Origin: Pseudaquabacterium terrae
GTDB taxonomy: Bacteria > Pseudomonadota > Gammaproteobacteria > Burkholderiales > Burkholderiaceae_C
Reading direction: 5' to 3'
Assembly (NCBI RefSeq): GCF_013266755.1
Contig: NZ_JABRWJ010000004.1
Span: forward strand, 434,001-498,000
Length of the DNA stretch: 64,000 nucleotides
Shown: positions 17,102-29,299 of the stretch, in pieces
Layout of the letters: every line of letters begins with the position of its first letter
Numbering within the stretch: position 1 is the stretch's first letter
Notes under the pieces: model-generated
What the model saw: the letters and a program-made list of their open reading frames with translations, nothing else
The model's database searches: none
What the model was told of the DNA's origin: nothing
Made by a program: the position numbers and the translations under genes

Positions 17102-17118
17102 CCACCCGCCGCGGGTGG
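17102..17118. repeat. perfect inverted repeat downstream of the Sel1 gene
   Basis: CCACCCGC-C-GCGGGTGG lies 8 bases after the Sel1 protein stop codon and 72 bases before the cbs start. No T-run follows. It may be a structure at the 3' end of the Sel1 transcript or a protein-binding site ahead of cbs. Confidence 0.45.
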
Positions 17119-17189
17119 TGGTACCGTTGCTCCCCCAAGGCAGGCCTTCGGCGATCCCGCGGCCTGTCGTTTCGAAAACAGGGGAATCC

Positions 17190-18560
17190 ATGGCCACCAA
17201 CCGCCCCGCTGTGCTCGACCTGATCGGCAACACGCCGCTGGTTCGCATCACGCGTTTCGACACCGGCAGCTGCGAGCTCTACCTGAAGCTCGAATCGCAG
17301 AATCCCGGCGGCTCGATCAAGGACCGCATCGGCCTGGCGATGATCGAGGCCGCCGAGCGCGACGGGCGGCTCAGCGAAGGCGGCACCGTCGTCGAGGCCA
17401 CCGCCGGCAACACCGGCCTCGGGCTCGCGCTGGTGGCGCGCGCCAAGGGTTACCGTGTCGTGCTCGTCGTGCCGGACAAGATGTCGGCCGAGAAGGTGCT
17501 GCACCTGAAGGCGCTGGGCGCCGAGGTGCACATCACCCGCAGCGACGTCGGCAAGGGCCACCCCGACTACTACCAGGACCTGGCCGCGCGCCTGACCCGC
17601 GATATCCCCGGCGCCTTCTTCGCCGACCAGTTCAACAATCCCGCGAATCCGTTGGCGCACGAGACCGGCACGGCGCCCGAGCTGTGGCAGCAGATGGGCC
17701 ACGACATCGATGCGATCTCGGTCGGCGTCGGCTCCGGCGGCACGCTGACCGGGCTGACGCGCTTCTTCCGCCAGGTGCAGCCGAAGCTCGAATTCGTGCT
17801 CGCCGATCCCACCGGCTCGATCCTCTGCGACGTGGTTCGCACCGGAAAACACGGCGAGGCCGGCTCGTGGGCCGTCGAAGGCATCGGCGAAGATTTCATC
17901 CCCAGCATCGCCGACCTGACCGGCGTCAAGCGCGCCTATTCGATCGACGATGCCGAGAGCTTCGACACCGCGCGCCAGCTGCTCAAGCGCGAGGGGCTGC
18001 TCGGCGGCTCGTCCACCGGGACGCTGCTGGCCGCGGCGCTGCGGTATTGCCGCGAGCAGACGACGCCCAAGCGCGTCGTCAGCTTCGTCGTCGACACCGG
18101 CACGCGCTACCTGAGCAAGGTCTACAACGACGCCTGGATGGTCGACCAGGGCCTGCTCGAACGCAAACATTACGGCGACCTGCGCGACATCGTCTCGCGC
18201 CGCGCCGAGGACGGCAGCGTCGTCAGCGTCGGCCCCGACGACACGCTGCTGACAGCGTTTCAACGAATGCGCCAGGCCGACATCTCGCAGCTGCCGGTGC
18301 TCGAGGGCGGCCAGCTCGCCGGCGTGATCGACGAGAGCGATCTGTTGCTCAAGGTGCACGACGCCGCGGCCCACTTCCGCGATCCCGTGCGCCAGGCGAT
18401 GACCAAGAAGCCGCAGACGCTGAAGCCCGCCGCGACGCTGCGCGAGCTCGAAGCGGTGCTCGACAGCGGCCTCGTCGCGATCGTCGCCGACGAGCGCGGC
18501 TTTCACGGCCTGATCACGCGCTTCGACCTGCTGAACCACCTGCGGCGCACGCTGACCTGA
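17190..18560 (+). CDS. cbs: cystathionine beta-synthase
   Basis: 456 residues. The N-terminal PLP fold-type II domain (1-320) has the Schiff-base lysine K44 in PGGSIKDRIGLAM, the phosphate loop GVGSGGTLTG and the motif TAGNTGLGLA. The C-terminal part (about 335-456) holds two CBS domains. This length and domain order separate it from cysteine synthase (about 310 residues, no CBS domains). It condenses serine (or O-acetylserine) with homocysteine to cystathionine. Start ATG has AGGGGA upstream. Followed after 20 bases by the gamma-lyase gene; the pair makes the reverse transsulfuration route from methionine to cysteine. The CBS domains may bind an adenosyl ligand. Confidence 0.93.
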   Translation: MATNRPAVLDLIGNTPLVRITRFDTGSCELYLKLESQNPGGSIKDRIGLAMIEAAERDGRLSEGGTVVEATAGNTGLGLALVARAKGYRVVLVVPDKMSAEKVLHLKALGAEVHITRSDVGKGHPDYYQDLAARLTRDIPGAFFADQFNNPANPLAHETGTAPELWQQMGHDIDAISVGVGSGGTLTGLTRFFRQVQPKLEFVLADPTGSILCDVVRTGKHGEAGSWAVEGIGEDFIPSIADLTGVKRAYSIDDAESFDTARQLLKREGLLGGSSTGTLLAAALRYCREQTTPKRVVSFVVDTGTRYLSKVYNDAWMVDQGLLERKHYGDLRDIVSRRAEDGSVVSVGPDDTLLTAFQRMRQADISQLPVLEGGQLAGVIDESDLLLKVHDAAAHFRDPVRQAMTKKPQTLKPAATLRELEAVLDSGLVAIVADERGFHGLITRFDLLNHLRRTLT

Positions 18561-18580
18561 CCCTCACCCGAAGGCCTTCC

Positions 18581-19768
18581 ATGAGCACCGATTCCAAGCA
18601 CCGCTTCGCCACGCGCGCGATCCACGCCGGCCAGTCGCCCGACCCGTCGACAGGCGCCGTGATGCCGCCGATCTACGCCACCTCGACCTATCGGCAGTCG
18701 AGCCCCGGCGTGCACCAGGGCCTGGACTACGGCCGCAGCCACAACCCGACGCGCTGGGCCTGGGAACGCAACGTCGCCGACCTCGAAGGCGGCGCGGCGG
18801 CCTTCGCCTTCGCCTCGGGCATGGCCGCCAGCGCCACGGTGCTGGAGCTGCTGCCGGCCGGCGCGCACGTGGTCTGCGGCGACGACCTGTACGGCGGCAG
18901 CTTCCGCCTCTTCGACAAGGTGCGCCGCCACAGCGCCGGCCTGAGCTTCAGCTACGTCGACATGGGGCAGCCGGAGAACCTGCGCGCGGCGATCACGCCG
19001 CAGACCAGGCTGCTGTGGGTCGAGACGCCGACCAATCCGCTGCTGAAGCTGGCCGACCTGCGCGCGCTGGCCGAGGTTGCCCGCGCGCACGATCTGATCT
19101 CGGTGGCCGACAACACCTTCGCGAGCCCCTTCAACCAGCGCCCGCTGGAGCTCGGCTTCGACATCGTCGTGCACTCGGCGACCAAGTACCTCAATGGCCA
19201 TTCGGACGTCATCGGCGGCGTCGCGATCGTCGGCCGCGACGACCGGCTGCAGCCGATCCGCGAGCGCCTGGGCTTTTTGCAGAACGCCGTCGGCGCGATC
19301 GCCGGGCCTTTCGACAGCTTCCTCGCGCTGCGCGGATTGAAGACGCTGGCGCTGCGCATCGAGCGCCACAACCGCAATGCACTCGACCTGGCGTCATGGC
19401 TGGAGCGCCAGCCGCAGGTGGCGCGCGTGCACTACCCCGGGCTGCCGTCGCATCCGCAGCATGCGTTGGCGAAAGCGCAGATGCACGCCACCGGTGGTGG
19501 TTACGGCGGCATGATCTCGATGGACCTGCGCACCGACCTCGCCGGCGCGAAGCGTTTTCTCGAAGCGGTGCAGGTCTTCACGCTGGCCGAGAGCCTGGGT
19601 GGCGTCGAAAGCCTGATCGAGCACCCTGCCATCATGACCCACGCCACGATCCCGCCGGAGACCCGTGCGCAGCTCGGCATCGGCGATGCGCTGGTGCGGC
19701 TGTCGGTCGGCATCGAGGACGTCGTGGACCTGCGCGAGGACCTGGCGCAGGCATTGGCGACGATCTAG
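18581..19768 (+). CDS. cystathionine gamma-lyase (Cys/Met metabolism PLP enzyme)
   Basis: 395 residues of the trans-sulfuration PLP enzyme family, with K202 in VVHSATKYLNGHSDVIGG as the PLP lysine. Other family motifs are YGRSHNPTRWAWERNVADLEGG, ASGMAA and ESLGGVESLIEHPAIMTHA. Adjacent to cbs, GAAGG before the ATG, so it is read as the second gene of the operon. It should cleave cystathionine to cysteine, 2-oxobutyrate and ammonia. Gamma-synthase activity cannot be excluded from sequence alone. The cbs neighbour favours the lyase direction, as in the Pseudomonas pair. Confidence 0.88.
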   Translation: MSTDSKHRFATRAIHAGQSPDPSTGAVMPPIYATSTYRQSSPGVHQGLDYGRSHNPTRWAWERNVADLEGGAAAFAFASGMAASATVLELLPAGAHVVCGDDLYGGSFRLFDKVRRHSAGLSFSYVDMGQPENLRAAITPQTRLLWVETPTNPLLKLADLRALAEVARAHDLISVADNTFASPFNQRPLELGFDIVVHSATKYLNGHSDVIGGVAIVGRDDRLQPIRERLGFLQNAVGAIAGPFDSFLALRGLKTLALRIERHNRNALDLASWLERQPQVARVHYPGLPSHPQHALAKAQMHATGGGYGGMISMDLRTDLAGAKRFLEAVQVFTLAESLGGVESLIEHPAIMTHATIPPETRAQLGIGDALVRLSVGIEDVVDLREDLAQALATI

Positions 19769-19806
19769 CGTTCGAAAGACGCGGCCATGGCGGACGGAGG
19801 CCGGTG

Positions 19807-20468
19807 CTACAGCGCTGCCCACGCATCGAGCAGCAAGGTCTCGATGTCGTGCACCGGGCGCCCGGTCGCGCGTGCCACCGCCGCGCGGTACGGCGGCATG
19901 TTGGTGCATTCGAGCACGATGTGCGTCAGCTGTGGATGCCGCGCGACGAGCTGCCGCGCCGCGGTGACCACGTCCTGCTCGGCCTGCTGAACGTCGAGCA
20001 CGCTGTCGTTCGACAGGATGCGGCGCTGGAACTCGCAGCCCGGCTCGACCCCTTGCACCGGCGTGCCGGCCGGAACGCGCGCCGCATCGAGCAGCGCGGG
20101 CGTCAACGATGCCGCATCGATCGTGACGATGCCCGGCCGAGGAAAGTGCGCGGCCTGCAGCAGGCTGGACGTGATCACCGGCACGGCGACCGCGTCTGAC
20201 AGCAGGTCCTGGTACGAGGCCAGGAAGCCGCAGCTCGTCGACAGCATCGCGGCGCCGTCGCGCGCCAGCGCTTGCGCGGCATCGACGAAGGGTTGCAGCA
20301 GGGCCGGATCGGCGTCCTTCACGATGCGCTGTGGCGACGCGCCCGCCACGGTGACGAAGCGCACCGGGATGCCGGCGCGCTGCCAGGTCTGCGGGTTCCC
20401 GATGTCGCCGACCGGCCGCGGGAAGCGCGTGTCGAGCATCAGGATGCCGAGGAACGCGGCAACGCTGC

Positions 20469-20472
<4 letters not shown>
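19807..20472 (-). CDS. aspartate/glutamate racemase family protein
   Basis: 221 residues from a GTG that overlaps the stop of the LuxR gene (GTGA); another GTG six codons upstream is possible. It has the two half-site cysteines of the Asp/Glu/hydantoin racemase fold: LSTSCGFLASYQ near 80 and HIVLECTNMPPY near 190. It starts with the usual ILMLDTRFPRPVGDIGN, found in a subgroup often annotated as Asp/Glu racemase. Cofactor-independent racemases of this type use one Cys on each side. The substrate is unknown. Coupling to a MalT-type regulator suggests that the regulator and enzyme share a signal, perhaps a D-amino acid or a hydantoin. That is inference. Confidence 0.82.
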
Positions 20473-25469
<4,997 letters not shown>

Positions 25470-25486
25470 GCGCCTGCTCCTCCGGT

Positions 25487-25527
25487 GGGGAAGGGCCCGG
25501 AACGAAACTTGCCCCGAGCCTTTCCCC
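25487..25527 (+). terminator. possible hairpin after katG
   Basis: GGGGAAGGG (25487-25495) pairs with CCTTTCCCC (25519-25527) with one bulge or mismatch and a 23-base loop. It lies 18 bases after the katG stop and ends 22 bases before the next start. No T-run follows, so it is weak evidence for termination. Confidence 0.3.
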
Positions 25528-25548
25528 TGTCATGGATTGGAGAATGAA

Positions 25549-26028
25549 ATGGCAAGCAAGAACACGATCTGCCTCTGGTACGACGGCACGGCCCAGGATG
25601 CCGCGCGGTTCTACGCCGAGACGTTTCCGAACAGCGCGGTGGGCGCGATCCACCGCGCACCCGGCGACTATCCCTCCGGCAAGCAGGGCGATGTGCTGAC
25701 CGTCGAGTTCACGGTGATAGGCATCCCCTGCCTCGGCCTGAACGGCGGCCCGACCTTCAAGCACAACGAGGCCTTCTCGTTCCAGGTCGCGACCGACGAC
25801 CAGGCCGAGACCGACCGCTTGTGGAATGCGATCGTCGGCAACGGCGGGCAGGAAAGCGCGTGCGGCTGGTGCAAGGACAAGTGGGGCCTGTCGTGGCAGA
25901 TCACGCCACGCGCCCTCACGGCCGCGATCACCGATCCTGACCGCGCGGCCGCCAAGCGCGCCTTCGAAGCGATGATGCAGATGAAGAAGATCGACATCGC
26001 TGCGATCGAGGCGGCTCGGCGCGGCTGA
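25549..26028 (+). CDS. VOC protein of the 3-demethylubiquinone methyltransferase-like (PF06983) group
   Basis: 159 residues from an ATG preceded by GGAGA. CLWYDGTAQDAARFYAETFPNS is the diagnostic opening of the PhnB/3-dmu-9_3-mt group, and the second half carries KWGLSWQITPRAL and a C-terminal helix with AMMQMKKIDIAAIEAA. Despite the historic name, members are VOC-fold proteins without methyltransferase motifs, and most have no assigned substrate. It lies directly after katG on the same strand and may be read with it unless the hairpin between them terminates. Confidence 0.88.
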   Translation: MASKNTICLWYDGTAQDAARFYAETFPNSAVGAIHRAPGDYPSGKQGDVLTVEFTVIGIPCLGLNGGPTFKHNEAFSFQVATDDQAETDRLWNAIVGNGGQESACGWCKDKWGLSWQITPRALTAAITDPDRAAAKRAFEAMMQMKKIDIAAIEAARRG

Positions 26029-26105
26029 CCCTCGAGTGGGGCGCTCTCCCAAGCCCCCACAGTGGGGCGACCTTCACCCGGTCCTAGCGGGCATACTCCG
26101 CGGCC

Positions 26106-26747
26106 ATGGATCGCCGTCATGTCATCGCCGCTGCGCTCGCCTTCGCCGCGAGCGCCGTCCCCGCCCAACAATGGCCTCCGCAGTCGAGTTCCGTCGACAA
26201 GATCGCGCTGTACGTGCTGCCGACCGACGGCGTGCCCGAGCAGATCGCCGCGAACATCGCCCGGGCGCTGACGAAGGACACCGGGCTGTGGGTGAAGTCT
26301 TCCACCGGGGTGCCGTCGGGCGCCATCGAGCCATTCGCCGGCACCCATCAGTACCCGGCCGAGGACTACATCGCACTGGCCGGCCCGGTCTCCGCGCGGC
26401 TGCCCGATACCTCCGTCCGCACCTACTTCATCGTCCTGACCGACCGCGACATCAACGCCCGTTCGCAGAACTTCCGCTTCCAGTACTCGTTCCATGCGCC
26501 GATGGCGCGCACGTCGGTGCTGTCGGTGGCGCGGCTGCTGCACGACAAGGACGGATCGCCGGCGCCGGTGGAGGTGGTCGGACTTCGAGTGCAGAAGATG
26601 CTGATGCGCATCGTCGGCGAAATGAAGCTCGGCTGGAAGCGTACGAATGATCCGACCGATCTGATGTACGCCCCGATCATGTCCATCGACGACATCGATC
26701 GAATGAGCCTGGTGCACTCGGTCGAGCGGCGAAAGCCGTTGCAATGA
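26106..26747 (+). CDS. secreted archaemetzincin-like protein lacking the zinc motif
   Basis: 213 residues with a signal peptide (MDRRHVIAAALAFAASAVPA). The mature part follows the layout of archaemetzincins (peptidase family M54). It runs KIALYVLPTDGVPEQIAANIARAL; then TYFIVLTDRDINARSQNFRFQYSF, like the family's VTDxDLxxxxxNFVFG strand; then ARTSVLSVARLL; then an active-site helix; then DPTDLMYAPIMSIDDIDRM, like the CVMxFSxSLxDxDRK end. Where M54 enzymes have HExxHxxGxxH, this protein reads RIVGEMKLGWKRT. The Glu stays, both first His residues are gone and about two residues are missing. The Cys ligands of the structural zinc are also absent. It is probably a non-catalytic relative. The family link rests on my motif reading. 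Confidence 0.6.
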   Translation: MDRRHVIAAALAFAASAVPAQQWPPQSSSVDKIALYVLPTDGVPEQIAANIARALTKDTGLWVKSSTGVPSGAIEPFAGTHQYPAEDYIALAGPVSARLPDTSVRTYFIVLTDRDINARSQNFRFQYSFHAPMARTSVLSVARLLHDKDGSPAPVEVVGLRVQKMLMRIVGEMKLGWKRTNDPTDLMYAPIMSIDDIDRMSLVHSVERRKPLQ

Positions 26748-26781
26748 TGCTCATCGTTGCCGCCGACAACCAGGAGAAGTC

Positions 26782-26976
26782 GTGAAACTGATCGGCATGC
26801 TCGACTCGCCCTTCGTCCGGCGCGTGGCCATCTCGCTGCAGCTGCTCGGCCAGCGCTTCGAGCACCAGTCGGTGTCCGTCTTCCGCGGCTTTGCCGACTT
26901 CCAGCGCATCAATCCCGGGCCAGTGAGCCCGATGCAGCAGCGGATCGTTCAGATCCGGAGCCAGTACAGCTTCTGA
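26782..26976 (+). pseudogene. truncated glutathione S-transferase (N-terminal remnant)
   Basis: 64 codons from a GTG with AGGAGA upstream. The first 46 residues (KLIGMLDSPFVRRVAISLQL, then LGQRFEHQSVSVFRGFADFQRINP) are a good GST N-terminal thioredoxin domain. After INP the usual KAPTLV and SSAIL motifs never appear. The frame runs through unrelated residues to a stop, and the following TetR gene occupies the space. There is no room for the rest of the GST, so this is a deletion remnant rather than a frameshift. The start signals remain intact. Confidence 0.75.
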
Positions 26977-26996
26977 AGCCGCCCGGGTGATGCGTC

Positions 26997-27569
26997 TCAC
27001 GCGTGGTGGTCAACCACTGCGCGCACCAACCTTGCCGCCGGCCCCACCAGCTCGGGCAGCCGGGCAACGCGGTCCTGTTCGACCGCTTCGAGCACCCATT
27101 CGTGGATCGCGCCGACGATGGCCACCGCCATCGCGCGCGGCAGGCTGCCGCCGGTCACCTCGACGATCAGCTCGGCGATGTGCTGCGTGGTGCGCCGCCG
27201 CGCGGCGAGGCCATCCGGCCCGAGCGCGATGATGTCGATGAACAGCGTGCGCAGCAGCGGCGGGTTGCAGGCCAGCGTCTCGAAATATGCCTTCAGCGAG
27301 TGCTCGACCTGCTGGTGCCAGTCGCGATGCGGATCGATCGCCGTGCGCAGCACCTCCAGCGATTGCCGGCTCGCCGCCTCGTACAGGGCGATCAGGCATT
27401 CGGCCTTGTCGGCGAAGTGCTCGTAGAAGCTGCGCTTGGAGACGCGCGCTTCGGCGGCGAGGTCGGCGATCGTCACCGCCGCATACCCCTTGCCGGCGAC
27501 GGCATGCGCCATCGCATCGAGCAGGCGGCGGCGGTGGTCGGTGAGCGGGGCGGCGAGATCGGACGTCAT
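26997..27569 (-). CDS. TetR family transcriptional regulator
   Basis: 190 residues from the ATG at 27569. The N-terminal helix-turn-helix (about 12-60) reads LLDAMAHAVAGKGYAAVTIADLAAEARVSKRSFYEHFADKAECL, the standard TetR pattern; the C-terminal ligand and dimer domain is helical. It is divergent from the ferritin-like gene at 27686. The 116-base gap contains a perfect TGGTACT-N4-AGTACCA palindrome over the predicted start of that gene's transcript. It is therefore very probably the repressor of the neighbour. The inducer is unknown; TetR genes with this type of neighbour often respond to fatty acyl or lipophilic ligands. Confidence 0.9.
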   Translation of the reverse strand: MTSDLAAPLTDHRRRLLDAMAHAVAGKGYAAVTIADLAAEARVSKRSFYEHFADKAECLIALYEAASRQSLEVLRTAIDPHRDWHQQVEHSLKAYFETLACNPPLLRTLFIDIIALGPDGLAARRRTTQHIAELIVEVTGGSLPRAMAVAIVGAIHEWVLEAVEQDRVARLPELVGPAARLVRAVVDHHA

Positions 27570-27617
27570 CAGCGTGATACGTTGCAGCCGGCATTGAATC
27601 ACAGCGAGCACGCGCGC

Positions 27618-27646
27618 TTGACAGCCGGGGCGACGATGTTGATGAT
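27618..27646 (+). promoter_or_regulatory. sigma70-like promoter of the ferritin-like gene
   Basis: A perfect -35 TTGACA (27618-27623) is followed after 17 bases by GATGAT (27641-27646) as -10. Transcription would start near 27653, about 33 bases before the ATG at 27686. Confidence 0.6.
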
Positions 27647-27654
27647 GCGCGCAC

Positions 27655-27672
27655 TGGTACTCGGCAGTACCA
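27655..27672. promoter_or_regulatory. TetR operator, TGGTACT-CGGC-AGTACCA
   Basis: Perfect 7-base arms with a 4-base spacer. The site covers the predicted transcription start region of the gene at 27686 and ends two bases before its AAGGAG ribosome binding site. A bound TetR dimer there would block initiation. The regulator gene lies 86 bases to the left. Confidence 0.75.
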
Positions 27673-27685
27673 AGGAGACGAGACG

Positions 27686-28498
27686 ATGACCGAGCTGGTG
27701 GTTCGCCGCCTGTTGATCGACCTCGAGGCACCGCTGGCGCGCCACTGGAACGGCGGCGATGCGTTTCGCACCGCGTTCTTCAATGCGCTGTCGATGAGCT
27801 TCCCGAGCGGCGAGCAGTTCTTCATCGATTCGGTGCGCGCCGGCATCCGGGCGCTGCCGGCCGACCGGCGCGCGGCCTTCGAGGCCGAAGCCAAGGGCTT
27901 CATCGGCCAGGAGGCGACGCACCGGCGCATCCACGCCCTCTTCAACAACCACCTCGCGCGCCAGGGCCTCATCAACCACTGGGAGCCGCGGGCGCTGGCC
28001 CGCATCCGCCAGCTCGACAGCGCAGAGGTGCGCACGCACCTGGCGGTGACCGCCGCCACCGAGCACTTCACCGCGATCCTCGCCGAGTACCTGCTGACCA
28101 GCGACACGCCGCTGCGCGGTGCCGAGCAGCGGCTGGCGACGATGTGGCGCTGGCATGCCAGCGAGGAGTCGGAGCACCGCAGCACCGCGTTCGATCTCTA
28201 CCGCGCGCTCGACGGCAACGAGTACTGGCGCGCGCGCGTCTTCAAGGCGGTGACCTGGATCTTCATCACCGATGCGCTGCGCCAGACGCTGCACAACCTG
28301 TGGCGCGACGGCAGCTGGTGGCGGCCCTCGACCTGGGTCAGCGGCGTTCGATTGCTGTTCGGCCGCGATGGGCTGGTGCGCCGGCTGCGCGGGCCGTGGA
28401 AGGCCTATCTGCGCGAAGACTTCCACCCGTCGCAGCAGGACGACCGGCCAGCGCTCGACTGGCTGCGCGACAACACACAGGTCTGGCGACCGGTATAG
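27686..28498 (+). CDS. predicted metal-dependent hydrolase of the COG3687 group (ferritin-like)
   Basis: 270 residues with AAGGAG ahead of the ATG. The opening VVRRLLIDLEAPLARHW and the four-helix core are typical of the COG3687 group. Candidate di-iron ligands are E43 (SGEQFF), EATHR near 76, TEHF near 117 and the EESEH cluster near 152-156, the ExxH spacing of ferritin-like enzymes. Members are annotated as predicted metal-dependent hydrolases, but the ligand pattern is that of di-iron oxygenases or desaturase-like proteins. The substrate is unknown. Expression is probably controlled by the divergent TetR through the operator at 27655. Confidence 0.82.
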   Translation: MTELVVRRLLIDLEAPLARHWNGGDAFRTAFFNALSMSFPSGEQFFIDSVRAGIRALPADRRAAFEAEAKGFIGQEATHRRIHALFNNHLARQGLINHWEPRALARIRQLDSAEVRTHLAVTAATEHFTAILAEYLLTSDTPLRGAEQRLATMWRWHASEESEHRSTAFDLYRALDGNEYWRARVFKAVTWIFITDALRQTLHNLWRDGSWWRPSTWVSGVRLLFGRDGLVRRLRGPWKAYLREDFHPSQQDDRPALDWLRDNTQVWRPV

Positions 28499-28510
28499 GG
28501 CCTGTCAACG

Positions 28511-29245
28511 CTACGGGCGGCCGAGCAGCCGCTGCCGCATCCGCGCCGAACGCGCGAAGAAGGCGTCGTCGAGCAGCAGGCCGGCGATCACCAGGTCCGA
28601 GCGCTGCTGCGTGCCGGGCAGCCGCAGGTAGCTGCGCAGCAGCCCCTCGCGTTCGAAGCCGAGCTTGGCGGCGACCCGCTGCGCCTCGGTGTTCTCGGGG
28701 TAGAAGTGGGCGCTGAGCCGTTCGAGCTTCAGCGGTCCGGCGGCGAACTCGAGCACCAGGTGCGCCGCCTCCGGGGCCAGCCAGCGGCTGGCTCGCGGCA
28801 GCACGCCGATCAGGAACTCGCCGCGCCGGTGGTTGAACGCGATGTCGACCAGGCTGACGATGCCGGCCGGGCCGGCGTGGTCGTGGATCGTCCAGTGCAG
28901 GGCCCGGCTGTCGCCGACCAGCGCCGATCGCTCGCGCACCAGCGTCGCGCGCAGTGCCTCGTCGCCGGCCGGCAGCGGCGCAGCGAGGCGGTTGAAGCGC
29001 GCCATGAACTCGGCATCGGCCCAGCAGCGCCGCACGAAGGCCGCATCGTCGGGGCCGCGACGCTCGAGCCGCGCGCGCGGCCCTTCGAGCGGCTGCCACC
29101 ACACCGGCGCGTGCTGCCACGCGAGGAAGGCGAGCTGCTCGTTCGGCGCGTCGCGCAGCCGGCTCGCCAACAGCGCACGGGCTTCGTCGATGCGGCCGCT
29201 GCCGCGCAGCGCGGCCGCTTCGGCGGCGATGGCAGTCATGTGCAT
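28511..29245 (-). CDS. GNAT acetyltransferase (RimJ/RimL-like) with N-terminal extension
   Basis: 244 residues from the ATG at 29245; another ATG lies two codons downstream. Residues about 60-225 form a RimJ/RimL-type GNAT domain, with GIVSLVDIAFNHRRGEFLIGVLP, LVLEFAAGPLKLERLSAHFYPENTEAQRVAAKLGF and GLLRSYLRLPG. These enzymes acetylate N-terminal or small-molecule amines. The first about 45 residues form a short helical TPR-like piece (AAEAAALRGSGRIDEARALLASRL) not found in simple RimL proteins. It converges on the ferritin-like gene with 12 bases between stops. Target unknown. Confidence 0.8.
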   Translation of the reverse strand: MHMTAIAAEAAALRGSGRIDEARALLASRLRDAPNEQLAFLAWQHAPVWWQPLEGPRARLERRGPDDAAFVRRCWADAEFMARFNRLAAPLPAGDEALRATLVRERSALVGDSRALHWTIHDHAGPAGIVSLVDIAFNHRRGEFLIGVLPRASRWLAPEAAHLVLEFAAGPLKLERLSAHFYPENTEAQRVAAKLGFEREGLLRSYLRLPGTQQRSDLVIAGLLLDDAFFARSARMRQRLLGRP

Positions 29246-29299
29246 GCTGGAGCATGATAGGGAAGGCGCCCGCGCAGGCGTGGTGACAGCCATCACACG

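Noticed and set aside
17095-17189. SAM or SAH riboswitch before the transsulfuration operon
   Set aside because: The leader is short and has only one 8-base palindrome; no conserved aptamer core can be formed.
26640-26700. A frameshift that might restore HExxH in the archaemetzincin-like gene
   Set aside because: No CAC or CAT codon pattern giving HExxH appears in either other frame of this stretch, so the loss is not a simple frameshift.
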